A stretch of 64,000 bases of DNA. Source: Aculops lycopersici. Its lineage: Eukaryota; Arthropoda; Arachnida; Trombidiformes; Eriophyidae. The notes under the pieces were generated by a model. It was not told the origin of the DNA. It saw only the letters and a program-made list of their open reading frames with translations, and ran no database searches. This document shows positions 10,401-18,656 of this stretch, in pieces (position 1 is the first letter of the stretch; every line of letters starts with the position of its first letter). The stretch lies in NCBI GenBank assembly GCA_015350385.1, contig WNKI01000002.1, positions 7,720,739-7,784,738 of the forward strand. The letters are read 5' to 3'. Both the position numbers and the translations under genes were made by a program.

Positions 10401-11878
10401 AAGAATGGAGAATGTTTGTCGATAAGTTTGGGATCAAACACAAAATGACAACAGCTTATCATCCGCAAACAAATGGCACAGACGAGAGGTTCAATGGCAC
10501 GCTAGTGAAAATACTTAAGAATTATGTAGATGACTTCCATGGAGACTGGGACATACAAATGAAGTGGGCTCTTCACACTTATAATACTGCAATTCATGAG
10601 TCGACAGGCTACAGTCCATTTCAGGTATTATTTGGAAGAGATTGTAGATCTGCACTGAGGCCAATAGAAAGTGAACAGGTAAACTGTGATACAGAGATTC
10701 AAAACCAAGATTACATACATGAAAACGTGAGAGAACGTGTGATTTTTGCACAAAGGAAACAAAAGGAATACTATGACAAGCATAGAAGGCCAGTGAACTT
10801 AAAGAAAGGACAACTTGTCAAGATAAAAGTGCATACGGTACATCCTCTCGCATCTAGAAAGTTTAATTTGAAATGGGAAGGCCCAAAACTAATAGTAGGC
10901 TTCGTTGGAGACGAAGGCAACCCACGAGCAGTTAAGATATTAGACCACGAGGCGCAGAAGCCTGTGGTGAAGATAGTTTCTATCCAAGATGTTAGTCCTT
11001 ATTATATGAGGGAATGGATAGACAACAAACAAAATGAAGGTGATGGTCAGCAATCTACTGACGAGATTGATTCCCGTGAGTCGTCAGAAACAATGTTATA
11101 TGATGTTGATATCAACTACAACGATTATAACCCAATCAGCTCCCGAGGAAACGAATCTAATGGTGAGACAGTACAACCGATCGACACATCAGAAACTTTG
11201 CGCTTCGAACCTCGTGCTAGTGCTGGTCCAATGTCATCCTCACCTAGAAGAGTGACTATTAATGATAGAGTAACGATGAGGACCTACGAAAGAGACCCTG
11301 ACCAATCGTTCGTGCCCTTTTCTAATATGAATATAGAATATGGTGATCTAGAGCAAGAAACTAGTACTGTACAGGTTAATGATAGCTCACATCAGACGCC
11401 AGGCGACGGTCCCGAACGGACAACGAGTGATGAAAGGCTAATATCTTTCGATGAACCAATAGGAGAAGGAAGAGAACAAATCCAGTGGAAGTCTCTGAAC
11501 TTGAGTGAAGTGACTCTACCCGATCCTGATACTAGTAGTGACCAAACATTTGTTCCAAAATCCTTACAAGCAAACCAACCAGCGGTAGAGGAAGCAGATA
11601 AGCCCGAAGATGAACATCAAGAAACCCAAACAAGAATAGTTACACGCTCGCAAACAAGGAAGAGAGACGTAGCTCCTCAGAGACAATCACTTATCCCATT
11701 AGCGAGGCGAACATCTGATACCTCTGAGCAGAATAATGCAGTTGACTCTCGCCGCACCAGGTCAAAGAGATTATACGATAGAATAGCGACATTGATAGGT
11801 ATAGAAGATGAAGAGGATTTATTGAATGAAATGAAGCTCATAGATTGTGGGAAATCTACCTGTAATACGCTTATTTGA
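7466..11878 (+). CDS. Gypsy Pol: protease, RT, two RNase H domains, integrase, disordered tail
   Basis: Translated by -1 frameshift from gag; the frame is open from 7394. Domains in order: aspartic protease (DTGAS at about 7583), reverse transcriptase (YVDD at 8540-8551), a degenerate Ty3-type RNase H (about 8960-9300, retaining the INYSFTEKQLLGLI block but with ESDS where the catalytic TDAS is expected), a second RNase H of the RNase HI type (YVDGACRKNG, NNTAELTAA, VTDSAYC, WIHVKGHS, CRADMLARA; about 9340-9780), integrase with an HHCC zinc site and the D, D, E residues (DMVGPL, TDRGSQF, DERFNG), and a GP(Y/F)-like module near 10880. About 290 residues of Ser/Asp/Glu-rich tail follow. Confidence 0.9.
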   Translation, partial: LISAPVSRKMEIVNLLKNEQSYLLSAMFNINGNSYRVMIDTGASISCLPELGKVLRDPQTKLESANILVQVADGNTVHLRKRARVVLKPEGSSVRPKEVLFYIQPKERDIFGYDALLGLKHLMMFDIKIEFRDEKILMSHENHIIGHESCISKGGYFTLKVIDNLSSCHGDSNIQRVINKYKGVFADLDDNPIKGKPMKFETFHQRPVAAKTRNYTSQEAVLMKEHIQGLLEKRIIEPTESGYSAQSRIIPKANGTPRLVINYIPLNLVTRRNSYTLPNITDIINVLAGKNYLSTMDCTSGFYQINVDWRDRHKTAFSTSCGNFQFRRCPFGAKNSGAVFQANMDRIFRDGLLTRCVVYVDDILVFGKDRKEHDDNLEWVLNKCDEFNVKLKLDKCVFAQKEVKYLGYLVSGAEIKPIPSKVDKIRGIRPPQNKRDLQSLLGKLNFYSRFIKNYSKLLEPIRSLLSKDRDFQWSDKQQESLNRIVAHLSTCEPQQMPALNEPKTIHLHIESDSIEVILLSAEARIVRRASRLLLTPEINYSFTEKQLLGLILALKKFRTLLMPGKFKILTPDKCLEKIYKLMHRPERIDNLMLRIPPEFDELEFEMDTTLPVPLANRKPDHLSQEIFYVDGACRKNGKPDCQASWAVCCEYEPEFEATGIIEEEPSNNTAELTAAIKACEIAKEKGYSQISIVTDSAYCHSAATKYIESWKNDGWRNHRKKPLGNEKLFRDLLDAKEGLQIEWIHVKGHSNSIGNCRADMLARALLEKKTAILCAIGRPVKKLQHECEEINSIRDEIMANEQSKFIEREGTVYYVDDKLPESNRLRIYVPTYSRGSLLNIAHDDYMTGGHSGIRKTSLKLIRFWWPKMRRDIEEYIKSCELCQMFKGPKGLPPGCLNSIPVSRIFQNLHVDMVGPLKTTVRANQYIITATDAFSKWAFAFACQKIKTCTVIKFIEEFIIAVHGSPDNIITDRGSQFTSEEWRMFVDKFGIKHKMTTAYHPQTNGTDERFNGTLVKILKNYVDDFHGDWDIQMKWALHTYNTAIHESTGYSPFQVLFGRDCRSALRPIESEQVNCDTEIQNQDYIHENVRERVIFAQRKQKEYYDKHRRPVNLKKGQLVKIKVHTVHPLASRKFNLKWEGPKLIVGFVGDEGNPRAVKILDHEAQKPVVKIVSIQDVSPYYMREWIDNKQNEGDGQQSTDEIDSRESSETMLYDVDINYNDYNPISSRGNESNGETVQPIDTSETLRFEPRASAGPMSSSPRRVTINDRVTMRTYERDPDQSFVPFSNMNIEYGDLEQETSTVQVNDSSHQTPGDGPERTTSDERLISFDEPIGEGREQIQWKSLNLSEVTLPDPDTSSDQTFVPKSLQANQPAVEEADKPEDEHQETQTRIVTRSQTRKRDVAPQRQSLIPLARRTSDTSEQNNAVDSRRTRSKRLYDRIATLIGIEDEEDLLNEMKLIDCGKSTCNTLI

Positions 11879-13931
11879 AACGACTATGACTTGCAAACTC
11901 CGCTCCCTTGTCATGGGCGGCCGACATGTGGGCTCCCAAGTTCTTTGAATATCGCCTTAAACAAAACGGACATTGATCGGAAGGGACTACCGACCTGCAG
12001 AATCGGACGGGACTAGCGACACTGCGGAAAGCTCTTTCATCTAATTGTCCGTCAGGAAGTACCAACCCTCGCGCCTCATTGTACTTCAGGTTCTCTATAG
12101 ATAAGTTCAGACAGAGATCATAACAGAAGCGCCTGAACTCTCTTTCCGCATAGATTATCTTGAGTGGCAACTGTACTGTGTAACGGAACATTCTGGCTAA
12201 ATAGTAAGTCGCCATCATCATGTGAATCCCAGAATATTGAGGGTGAAAGTGACTCGTCAGTTTCACGGTTTTGAACTTCATCTCTTGAGTCTCCGGACAG
12301 CAAATGTTGAATCGCTTCTCTATATCTGCCATATAATCAACGTCGGTCGAAGCGCCTTTAGCCAATTCTCTGGACCCAAAAAGTACGGTGAATTCTTTGG
12401 CATGAGCATCGATAATAATAAGATCGTACACCTGCGTTTGAACAAGCAATAAGAAGTGGAACCGTGGCCCACGATGCAACATGAACTTTTGCCTCATTGA
12501 TGAGAGGCTGTCAAGTCTCCAGAGACCCATGAACGAAGTCGTAGTAAAAGGTGATAGAAACTTGATTGCCCATTCAACTAAGCTCGTGATCATTTCCTCC
12601 TCAACCAAAATGGTGGCCAACAAATCATTCTTGGGGGTAAGATAACGTCCTCCCGGTGCGGGTGGAGTTGCGAGCACCTTAAGACACTCTTTCATGTCAG
12701 GATGATATTTGGAAACATCTATCAAATCTTGAAGCTGCCTCTGCGACATCACAATAGTCTCCTGCGAATCGCTATCCTGGCTCTTGGACAATAAGTAGGG
12801 ATTACCGCGAGGGCCGGCGAAACACACCTTCACCAAAAATATGGGTCTGTTTTCACCGGCATGATAGACCATGTCGTAGAATTGGCTGTCTCGATTCAGT
12901 GGATGGCTCATTTCTGTAGATATTGATTGATTGACGTCGGAAAATAATGCAATCGACAAATCACTCATCGATAAGCTTCGTAGTGGGCCAGCAGTAACGA
13001 GATCCTGCTTCAAAATGATATGCAGTGGGTTGCTATCCGAATACAACTCCAGCATCACCGCTTCAAGTAAGTCATGGTTGTCACAAGGAGAAAGGGGATC
13101 TCCGTAGAACCGACAGGGATTGATATGATTGAATATGGGTGTCCCATCAGGATTGCTCAAACGAGTTTTGACTATCTTACAGAACAGATCCGCGGTGGGC
13201 TCATCAGGAAAGGTGGTACAATGAGGCAATACTATCATTAATGTTCGTATCGGACGATGGTTTACAAGATAAAATAGGTGGCCTCCGAAGCGGATGATAA
13301 GAACATTGAAATCTGTCGATGCCATTTTGCTAAAATCCTCGATGTCATAAGTCTTGATGATAGCACCATAAGTCTCTAGGTGAGAAACGAACCCCTGAAT
13401 ATTTCTGGAGCTGAAGCTCACGTTGCAATCCGGAGTAGGGATATGCTGATTGAAGCAGGTGAACCTCGATCCATAGTGAGCATCAACTAGCTGGTAAGGT
13501 AAGAACTTCTCCATCAACAAAGGTGATACCATGAGGCCAACAGTCTGGATTAGCAGTGATAAATCGAAGGTTCTGGGTAAAGAAGAGACAATATTTATCA
13601 CTGCAAGGCGGGTATCATTTGGTGCCTTAAGCTTTCTCTGAACTAGATCCTTCTCACTGCGTTGGATATTTTGACATCGTGAATGCATATAGAAAGCGAA
13701 TAAGTGATCCATTTCTCCGGTGTGATACTTTCTCCCCAATAATATGAAACAAGGGTCGCCGTTTGGACGAGTGGTCAGAAACCCATTGAAACGACCAAAC
13801 AATTCATCAGCCGGCGTCGCTAATAAGTCATCCTTTTCCATAACGGTGGTACCGAGGTGAGCTGGTAGCGTCAACCGACCAGTTAAGATCCTAGTTGCTA
13901 ACCGGAGGTTAGCTTTGGTGATGCGGTCCAT
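11871..13931 (-). CDS. Antisense ORF inside the gypsy element, C-terminal zinc finger, function unknown
   Basis: 686 codons, ATG to TAA, opposite to gag-pol and entirely between pol and the 3' LTR. Its stop overlaps the pol stop region by 8 bp, tail to tail. I do not recognise the N-terminal 400 residues. Residues about 480-625 loosely resemble the C48 (Ulp1/SENP) fold: RFHFLLLV, then a strand ending IIIDA, then HPQYSGIH where active enzymes have QxxDCG. If this alignment holds, the His and Asp are kept but the Cys nucleophile is Ser. The tail has a C2H2-like finger, CPFCLRRYSKNLGAHMSAAH. The length and intactness argue it is expressed. A promoter would lie in 13932-14161 or in the 3' LTR read backwards. 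Confidence 0.75.
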   Translation of the reverse strand: MDRITKANLRLATRILTGRLTLPAHLGTTVMEKDDLLATPADELFGRFNGFLTTRPNGDPCFILLGRKYHTGEMDHLFAFYMHSRCQNIQRSEKDLVQRKLKAPNDTRLAVINIVSSLPRTFDLSLLIQTVGLMVSPLLMEKFLPYQLVDAHYGSRFTCFNQHIPTPDCNVSFSSRNIQGFVSHLETYGAIIKTYDIEDFSKMASTDFNVLIIRFGGHLFYLVNHRPIRTLMIVLPHCTTFPDEPTADLFCKIVKTRLSNPDGTPIFNHINPCRFYGDPLSPCDNHDLLEAVMLELYSDSNPLHIILKQDLVTAGPLRSLSMSDLSIALFSDVNQSISTEMSHPLNRDSQFYDMVYHAGENRPIFLVKVCFAGPRGNPYLLSKSQDSDSQETIVMSQRQLQDLIDVSKYHPDMKECLKVLATPPAPGGRYLTPKNDLLATILVEEEMITSLVEWAIKFLSPFTTTSFMGLWRLDSLSSMRQKFMLHRGPRFHFLLLVQTQVYDLIIIDAHAKEFTVLFGSRELAKGASTDVDYMADIEKRFNICCPETQEMKFKTVKLTSHFHPQYSGIHMMMATYYLARMFRYTVQLPLKIIYAEREFRRFCYDLCLNLSIENLKYNEARGLVLPDGQLDERAFRSVASPVRFCRSVVPSDQCPFCLRRYSKNLGAHMSAAHDKGAEFASHSRFK

Positions 13932-14161
13932 CGAGAAGATACCTTAGATTTATTTATTACAAGGATGAAAAATATACAACTCTCAAAATCTTTATTTTTG
14001 AGCGAATATTATCGACAGATGATACGGAATTTGGTGTACTACGAACTTCAGAGGGCTGGTTTATCAAGAAACAAGATCGAAATCCAAACCAAATGATGCG
14101 ATAGCGATTGGTCGGACCAGAAAGAGATTAATAACAAGATAAAGAAAACAAAAGGCCGATC
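13932..14161. other. Spacer between antisense ORF start and gypsy 3' LTR
   Basis: 230 bp of AT-rich sequence. The purine-rich run at about 14134-14155 (AAGATAAAGAAAACAAAAGG), a few bases before the LTR, is the likely polypurine tract. The same interval must hold any promoter for the antisense ORF. No clear TATA box is seen. Confidence 0.5.
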
Positions 14162-14298
14162 TGTGATGCCGCACAGCGCATCACGTGTGTTGCCGCTTGC
14201 CAGCGTGCGCGGCAGCGGCTATAAAAGTCGAGTGCAGAGAAAAATAAAGCATCAATATTCCCCTTACGAGTGATTGAGTTTATCTTTAATTCATCACA
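14162..14298 (+). repeat. Gypsy 3' LTR
   Basis: Apparently identical to the 5' LTR at 5668-5804 over 137 bp. It is followed by the target-site copy GTAG at 14299-14302. Confidence 0.95.
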
Positions 14299-16671
14299 GT
14301 AGGATATGTCGTCAATAGCTTGACTCGCATTTGAACGACCGCCATAATTGGTGAGGGTGCTGAAAGATGGTGACTCGATCTCCTCTTCCCCCTCTGGATC
14401 CACTGGCTGTGTCTCAGGCGCATCAATAACCTCCGTCTCCTGGACATCAGGCGCGGCATCCTCAATCCTACCTCCTCTCTCTAATAGTTGGTTGAAATAA
14501 TCATCGATTGGCTTGGTAGCGGGTTCTGGATCTCTATTTGCCCCCTCTTGAGCTAATGATCCCAAGCTAACTACGGCGTCCTCTTTGGGAGCCGACTCCG
14601 GTGCCCACTTTGCCAACTGGTGATGGCTACGAAATATGACATCACTCGACAACTTGACTGTCCCAGTCTCTGGTATGTAGACCCGATATGTGTTGCTTCT
14701 GTCCGTGAAGCCCACAACATGACCATTGCTTGTGCGAGGGTCCAACTTACCTAACCGCCTGTCAGTGATAAGTACTTGTATAGGTGTCCCGAATGGCACC
14801 ATGTGACCAACGAATGGTCGTCTGCCCCGAAACTTCTCATATGGAGTTACAGTTTCGCCACGCTTAGGCACGCGATTCCGCATATAGACTGCGGTTGAGA
14901 CCGCCTCTCCCCAAAGTTCCTTTGGAAGTCCACTCTCTGCGAGAATCGTCCTGTTTGTTTCCCCAATGGTCCTATTGTTGCGCTCCGCGCCCCCGTTCTG
15001 TTGCGGGGTGTAAGGTGCCGAAAAGAACAACTTGATGTGCTCAACTCCACAAAGGGTCCTCACCTTCTCATTCGCGAACTCGGATCCATTGTCAGTCCTG
15101 AATGACTTGATTCGCTTTCCGCTTTCCGCCTCAAAGAGTCCGATGTACTCCTGCAGCTTGGCCGCGACCTCATCCTTCGACTTGATCAAGAATATGTGGC
15201 TATACTTGCTATATGCATCTTGAAGTAGCAGCATGTAACGATGCTTTCCTAATGACTCTAGTGGCATTGGTCCCAGTAAATCCATGTCCACTTGGTCGCC
15301 TACCTCAGTTGGTGGATGTGTTGGACTTATGGTGTGCGAGGCCCGTACTGCCTTTCCAGCTGGGCAGTTACCACAAGTGGACTCTCGTTGCACAAGTTCT
15401 AATCCATCTACGCAACCACTTTTCGCCATCTCCTTGATTACAGCTGGATCCACATGACCTAGTGAGGCGTGCCATTCTTCAATCGGCCGCCGAGTGGAGA
15501 CCAACAGGGCAACTGCCTGTTGCACCTTTGCCTTTAACACACAAACATTGGTTGACTTGTCAACTGTGCCAACGGCTATGACCTTGCCACCAACCTCAAT
15601 TACGCATCCTGACTTGTCAAACTTGACAGCCGCTCCATTTGCCGTTGCCTTGCCGGTCGAGAATAGATTGTATGACATGTCTGGTATGTGCAATACGTCC
15701 TTTAGAGTGATAACCTCAGTTCGATCACCGACTTGGCAATCCATCTTGATGGTGCCAACTCCAGTTGCACGTACAAACTCCTCGTTGCCAACTTGCAGCT
15801 CCTCGCTACTCGGCTCCAAGCTCGAGAACCAATCCCGACGGCAACATATGTGTCGACTTGCACCTGAGTCTATGACCCACTCATCTCTTCTAAGATTTGC
15901 ATCCTTGATCACCAATGCGATCCCAGACCCACCTGCTCCAGATGACTCTTCCTTCTTCTTCGACCAACAATCCTTTGCGTAATGTCCCATCTTCTTGCAA
16001 TTGTAACACTTGACTTTCCTCTTGTCACGCTTCGGACGGCTTTCATCATCCTGCCTACTTCTTTCGGCTACGAGGGCGACTTCTTTCCCAGCATCGTCAC
16101 TAGTTGACGATGGTTTGTCATACCTCAATAATCTTGCAATAAGATTTGTTCGATTCTTGTTCTCCTCGGCAACAGAATCCCAAGCCTCCTTCAAAGCGTT
16201 GAACTCACTTGGTAAGCTTAGCAGCAACTTTGCCATGATGGATTCCTCCGACTGAGCTTGACCAATTTGCTCTAGTTGAATCGCTAGGCCCTCGACTCTA
16301 CTTACATGGGTCGACATGTCGTCTGCGTTGCTTTTCCTATACGAGTGATACTTCTCAAGCAGTTGTCCTACGTTTACTGAACTAGTGTTTTCATAGATGG
16401 TCAGCAATCTCGCCCATACATCGGCTGCAGTCTCACACGCGATTACCTTGTCGCCAACTTTGTCGTCTAGACTGTTCAACAATATTGTCATTGCCGAAGC
16501 ATCCTGCGCTGCAAACTTTGCAGTCGCTGTGGCGTCCTTTGTATCGTCTCCCTCAACCACTTTGAGGGTTCCCTGCAAACCTTTGGCCTTCAAAGCTGCC
16601 ATGACTCTCTTTTTCCAGAGGCCAAAACCATTTCCGTTGAACTTCGGTATTCTAACAGAATCTTCAGACAT
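14299..16671 (-). CDS. Copia gag-pol, 5' half: Gag, protease, integrase
   Basis: Upstream half of the copia polyprotein, 791 codons to the insertion point. The first ATG is at 16671. It has a copia-type Gag (GFGLWKKRVMAALKAKG), a CCHC knuckle (CYNCKKMGHYAKDC), aspartic protease (VIDSGASRHIC), and integrase with zinc residues (HASLGHVD, CGNC) and the D, D, E positions (DLLGPMP, RTDNGSEF, NGGAERNNRT). The open frame continues past the insertion into the gypsy LTR, adding foreign codons before a stop near 14128. The 3' half at 4002-5667 is collinear and in frame if the gypsy element is set aside. Confidence 0.9.
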
Positions 16672-16756
16672 CTTCAAGGTCTAACTCTTGATAGTAACTC
16701 TAATAACTTTAACTAATATTTTTGCACTTCGCTTTTTGCACCTTTGGCTGTTAACC

Positions 16757-16913
16757 TGATGAACATTTAGTTGTGAATGCTACTCGTTTATTCGTGTGTT
16801 AGGTTTATATACAGAATGAGTTTTTAGTTGTAACGCGGACAGTACCGCCACGCCCCTCCGCTATACCCGCGGGTGCGCGTACCGAACAAGACAGGGGAGA
16901 TTGTCTCTCAACA
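16757..16913 (-). repeat. Copia 5' LTR
   Basis: Right copy of the 157-bp LTR, 5' in element orientation, apparently identical to 3820-3976. On the element strand it contains TATATAAA (plus 16804-16811), a likely TATA box. The target duplication CTTGC follows at 16914-16918. Confidence 0.95.
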
Positions 16914-17055
16914 CTTGCGCCCTCTAACGGCGTGGAGTTTTGCCCATTAGATGAGAAAAAACTGTTTACATTCGACCTTAGCATCGTTTCTCGAGAGAAA
17001 ATAAAACAATTTGAAAAGAATCCTCTTCTAATCAAACTGACATTCTACACACAAA
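16914..17055. promoter_or_regulatory. NDUFV2-proximal part of the split divergent promoter
   Basis: Starts with the right target-site copy CTTGC. The remaining 137 bp up to the NDUFV2 start hold a pyrimidine/purine mix with no obvious TATA box. It was contiguous with 3678-3819 before the copia insertion. Confidence 0.55.
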
Positions 17056-17778
17056 ATGTTCACCACCAACCATCTAAGCCGATTATTCAATAGGCTAAGG
17101 CCATTCAACTCCACTACTAGCTTGGGTAGACTGCAGGCTCAGCCGTCAAGACTATCATCACATGGTCCCGTGAGTGCCGAGGACGCTCCAGATGTCGATG
17201 AGTTTAAATTTACTCCGGAGAATCTAGAGCAAGCTAAGAAAATTGTTCAAATCTACCCAAAAGGACACCAGGCCGCGGCAGTGATACCTCTCCTCGACTT
17301 GGCGCAAAGACAAAATGACAACTGGTTACCTCTAAAAGCAATGAATTATGTAGCTGAGTTCCTTAAGATGCCTCGGATGCGAGTCTACGAAGTAGCAACC
17401 TTTTATACCATGTTTAATCGAGCTCCAGTTGGTAAGCATTTTGTTCAAGTTTGCACAACAACACCTTGCCAGTTGAGAGGGTCAGATGAAGTGTACCAAT
17501 TATGCAAGGAGTTAACTAAGGGTGACAAGGACTTCAAAGTTATCGAGGTCGAATGCTTAGGAGCTTGTGTTAATGCCCCAATGATGCAAATCAATGACGA
17601 TTACTATGAAGATTTGAAGCCCGAGGATGTCAAGGAGATCATAAGCAAGCTCAAGGCCGGCAAAAAGCCAAAGGTTGGCCCTTACAGTGGCAGATTCACA
17701 TGCGAACCTAAAGATGGTTTAACTACACTGAAGTCGCCCCCACCAGGACCTGGCTTTCAGGTTCGGGCAGACCTTTAA
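17056..17778 (+). CDS. NDUFV2: NADH dehydrogenase flavoprotein 2 (complex I 24 kDa subunit)
   Basis: Mitochondrial complex I subunit that carries the [2Fe-2S] cluster N1a next to NDUFV1. The 240-residue protein begins with a basic, Ser/Arg-rich stretch of about 35 residues typical of a matrix targeting peptide. The thioredoxin-like domain has the four cluster cysteines in CTTTPC and ECLGAC. Length matches the family (about 249 in human). Single uninterrupted exon. The copia LTR now lies about 140 bp upstream of the start, so its promoter may be altered. Confidence 0.96.
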   Translation: MFTTNHLSRLFNRLRPFNSTTSLGRLQAQPSRLSSHGPVSAEDAPDVDEFKFTPENLEQAKKIVQIYPKGHQAAAVIPLLDLAQRQNDNWLPLKAMNYVAEFLKMPRMRVYEVATFYTMFNRAPVGKHFVQVCTTTPCQLRGSDEVYQLCKELTKGDKDFKVIEVECLGACVNAPMMQINDDYYEDLKPEDVKEIISKLKAGKKPKVGPYSGRFTCEPKDGLTTLKSPPPGPGFQVRADL

Positions 17779-18656
17779 TTTGTATCAAAACTAAAACTGT
17801 TACTCAATCAATACTGTTATAGAGTGTATGTATATAAAGCAATCAGATGCTAAAAGAATGTTCACTCGTGTGGAGCCTATATATTATTGTTTACATTCCG
17901 TTGTCTTCAAAGAGCTAGTCAGTCTAGAGGGCAAAGAATTGGACAGAACACCCGTCGTTACGGAGCCAAGAATCGTTGTTGTTGTCGTGAACAGAACGAT
18001 ATGCTAGTGTCATACTGTATCGCCACTTTGATGTACACGCCATCAGACCATTTGATTGCCGATGGCTTATCATGTTAGTCGATCATATGGCAGCCCAATC
18101 TTGTCGTTTAGTTTTAAGAGACTTGTATAAGTCGAGACACTGGCATTCGCATAGTTTGCTTAGCCCTATGTACTTGCTTTTTCTCATTCTCTCTATCCCT
18201 CTCTCCCAAAAGGCACAACAACCACTTGTTTAGCGCATTGTCGCCTCTCACACTCTAATCGTCAGTTCCAGTTCTATGGGCGGTGGTTAGGGCAGTCTAC
18301 TGTGAAGACACGAAACCATAGTCTTGTTCTGTTTGGCTTCATCAGCCTCAAGCACAATTATCGAGACATGAGTCGGTGTTATAGTTGTCGTCGCCTTCTT
18401 TGACGACTTTTTGTGTTTCATCGTGATTCTATGAGACGAGAGTTATGCAGACTAGCCGAATATTTCGAAATATCAACAATAGATATAACCCAATTAGAAT
18501 AATCCCTTGAGAATCACTCCACTATTGAGAGATTGAAAGTTGAAATTCAAAATAGAAATCTTCCACTCTAGTCCAGATGCATAGGTGATGGGCGCCTAGT
18601 CTTACTAAAGCCCACTGAGCGCGTTAGTCCGTCAAGTCAACATCGACATTACAAGC
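17779..18656. other. Intergenic between NDUFV2 and CNNM
   Basis: About 880 bp. It includes the NDUFV2 3' UTR and a CT-rich run near 18185-18210. A 63-codon Cys/Arg-rich ORF at 17887 has no recognisable domain and I do not annotate it. The remainder is probably 5' leader of the CNNM gene. Confidence 0.5.

Larger units (their letters stand above)
5668..14298 (+). mobile_element. Ty3/gypsy LTR retrotransposon with dual RNase H and an antisense ORF
   Basis: An 8.6-kb element in plus orientation inserted in the copia pol gene. LTRs (5668-5804, 14162-14298) are 137 bp, start TGTGATG, end ATCACA and show no mismatch by eye. They are flanked by GTAG at 5664-5667 and 14299-14302. Order: 5' LTR, tRNA-primer site, 460-bp leader, gag (6270-7469), pol in the -1 frame (7466-11878), an antisense ORF (11871-13931), a 230-bp spacer, 3' LTR. 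All three ORFs are open, so the copy could be active. There is no ORF resembling an envelope gene in sense orientation. Confidence 0.95.
3820..16913 (-). mobile_element. Ty1/copia LTR retrotransposon, interrupted by a nested Ty3/gypsy element
   Basis: LTRs at 3820-3976 and 16757-16913 are 157 bp each, with no mismatch by eye. On the element strand they begin TG and end CA. The element is flanked by the duplication CTTGC (3815-3819 and 16914-16918). The element reads right to left: 5' LTR, about 85 bp of leader, one gag-pol frame, polypurine tract, 3' LTR. A gypsy element at 5668-14298 splits it. Without that insert the element would be about 4.46 kb. The two coding halves stay in frame across the 4-bp duplication, with no stop in either, so the element was intact when it was hit. 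Identical LTRs point to recent insertion. Confidence 0.95.

Noticed and set aside
16720..16756. Copia primer-binding site next to the 5' LTR
   Set aside because: GGTTAACAGCC follows the LTR end, but I could not match it convincingly to a tRNA end or to the internal initiator-Met half used by some copia elements.
17887..18078. 63-codon ORF after NDUFV2
   Set aside because: Short, Cys/Arg-rich without a pattern, no domain, in likely UTR sequence.
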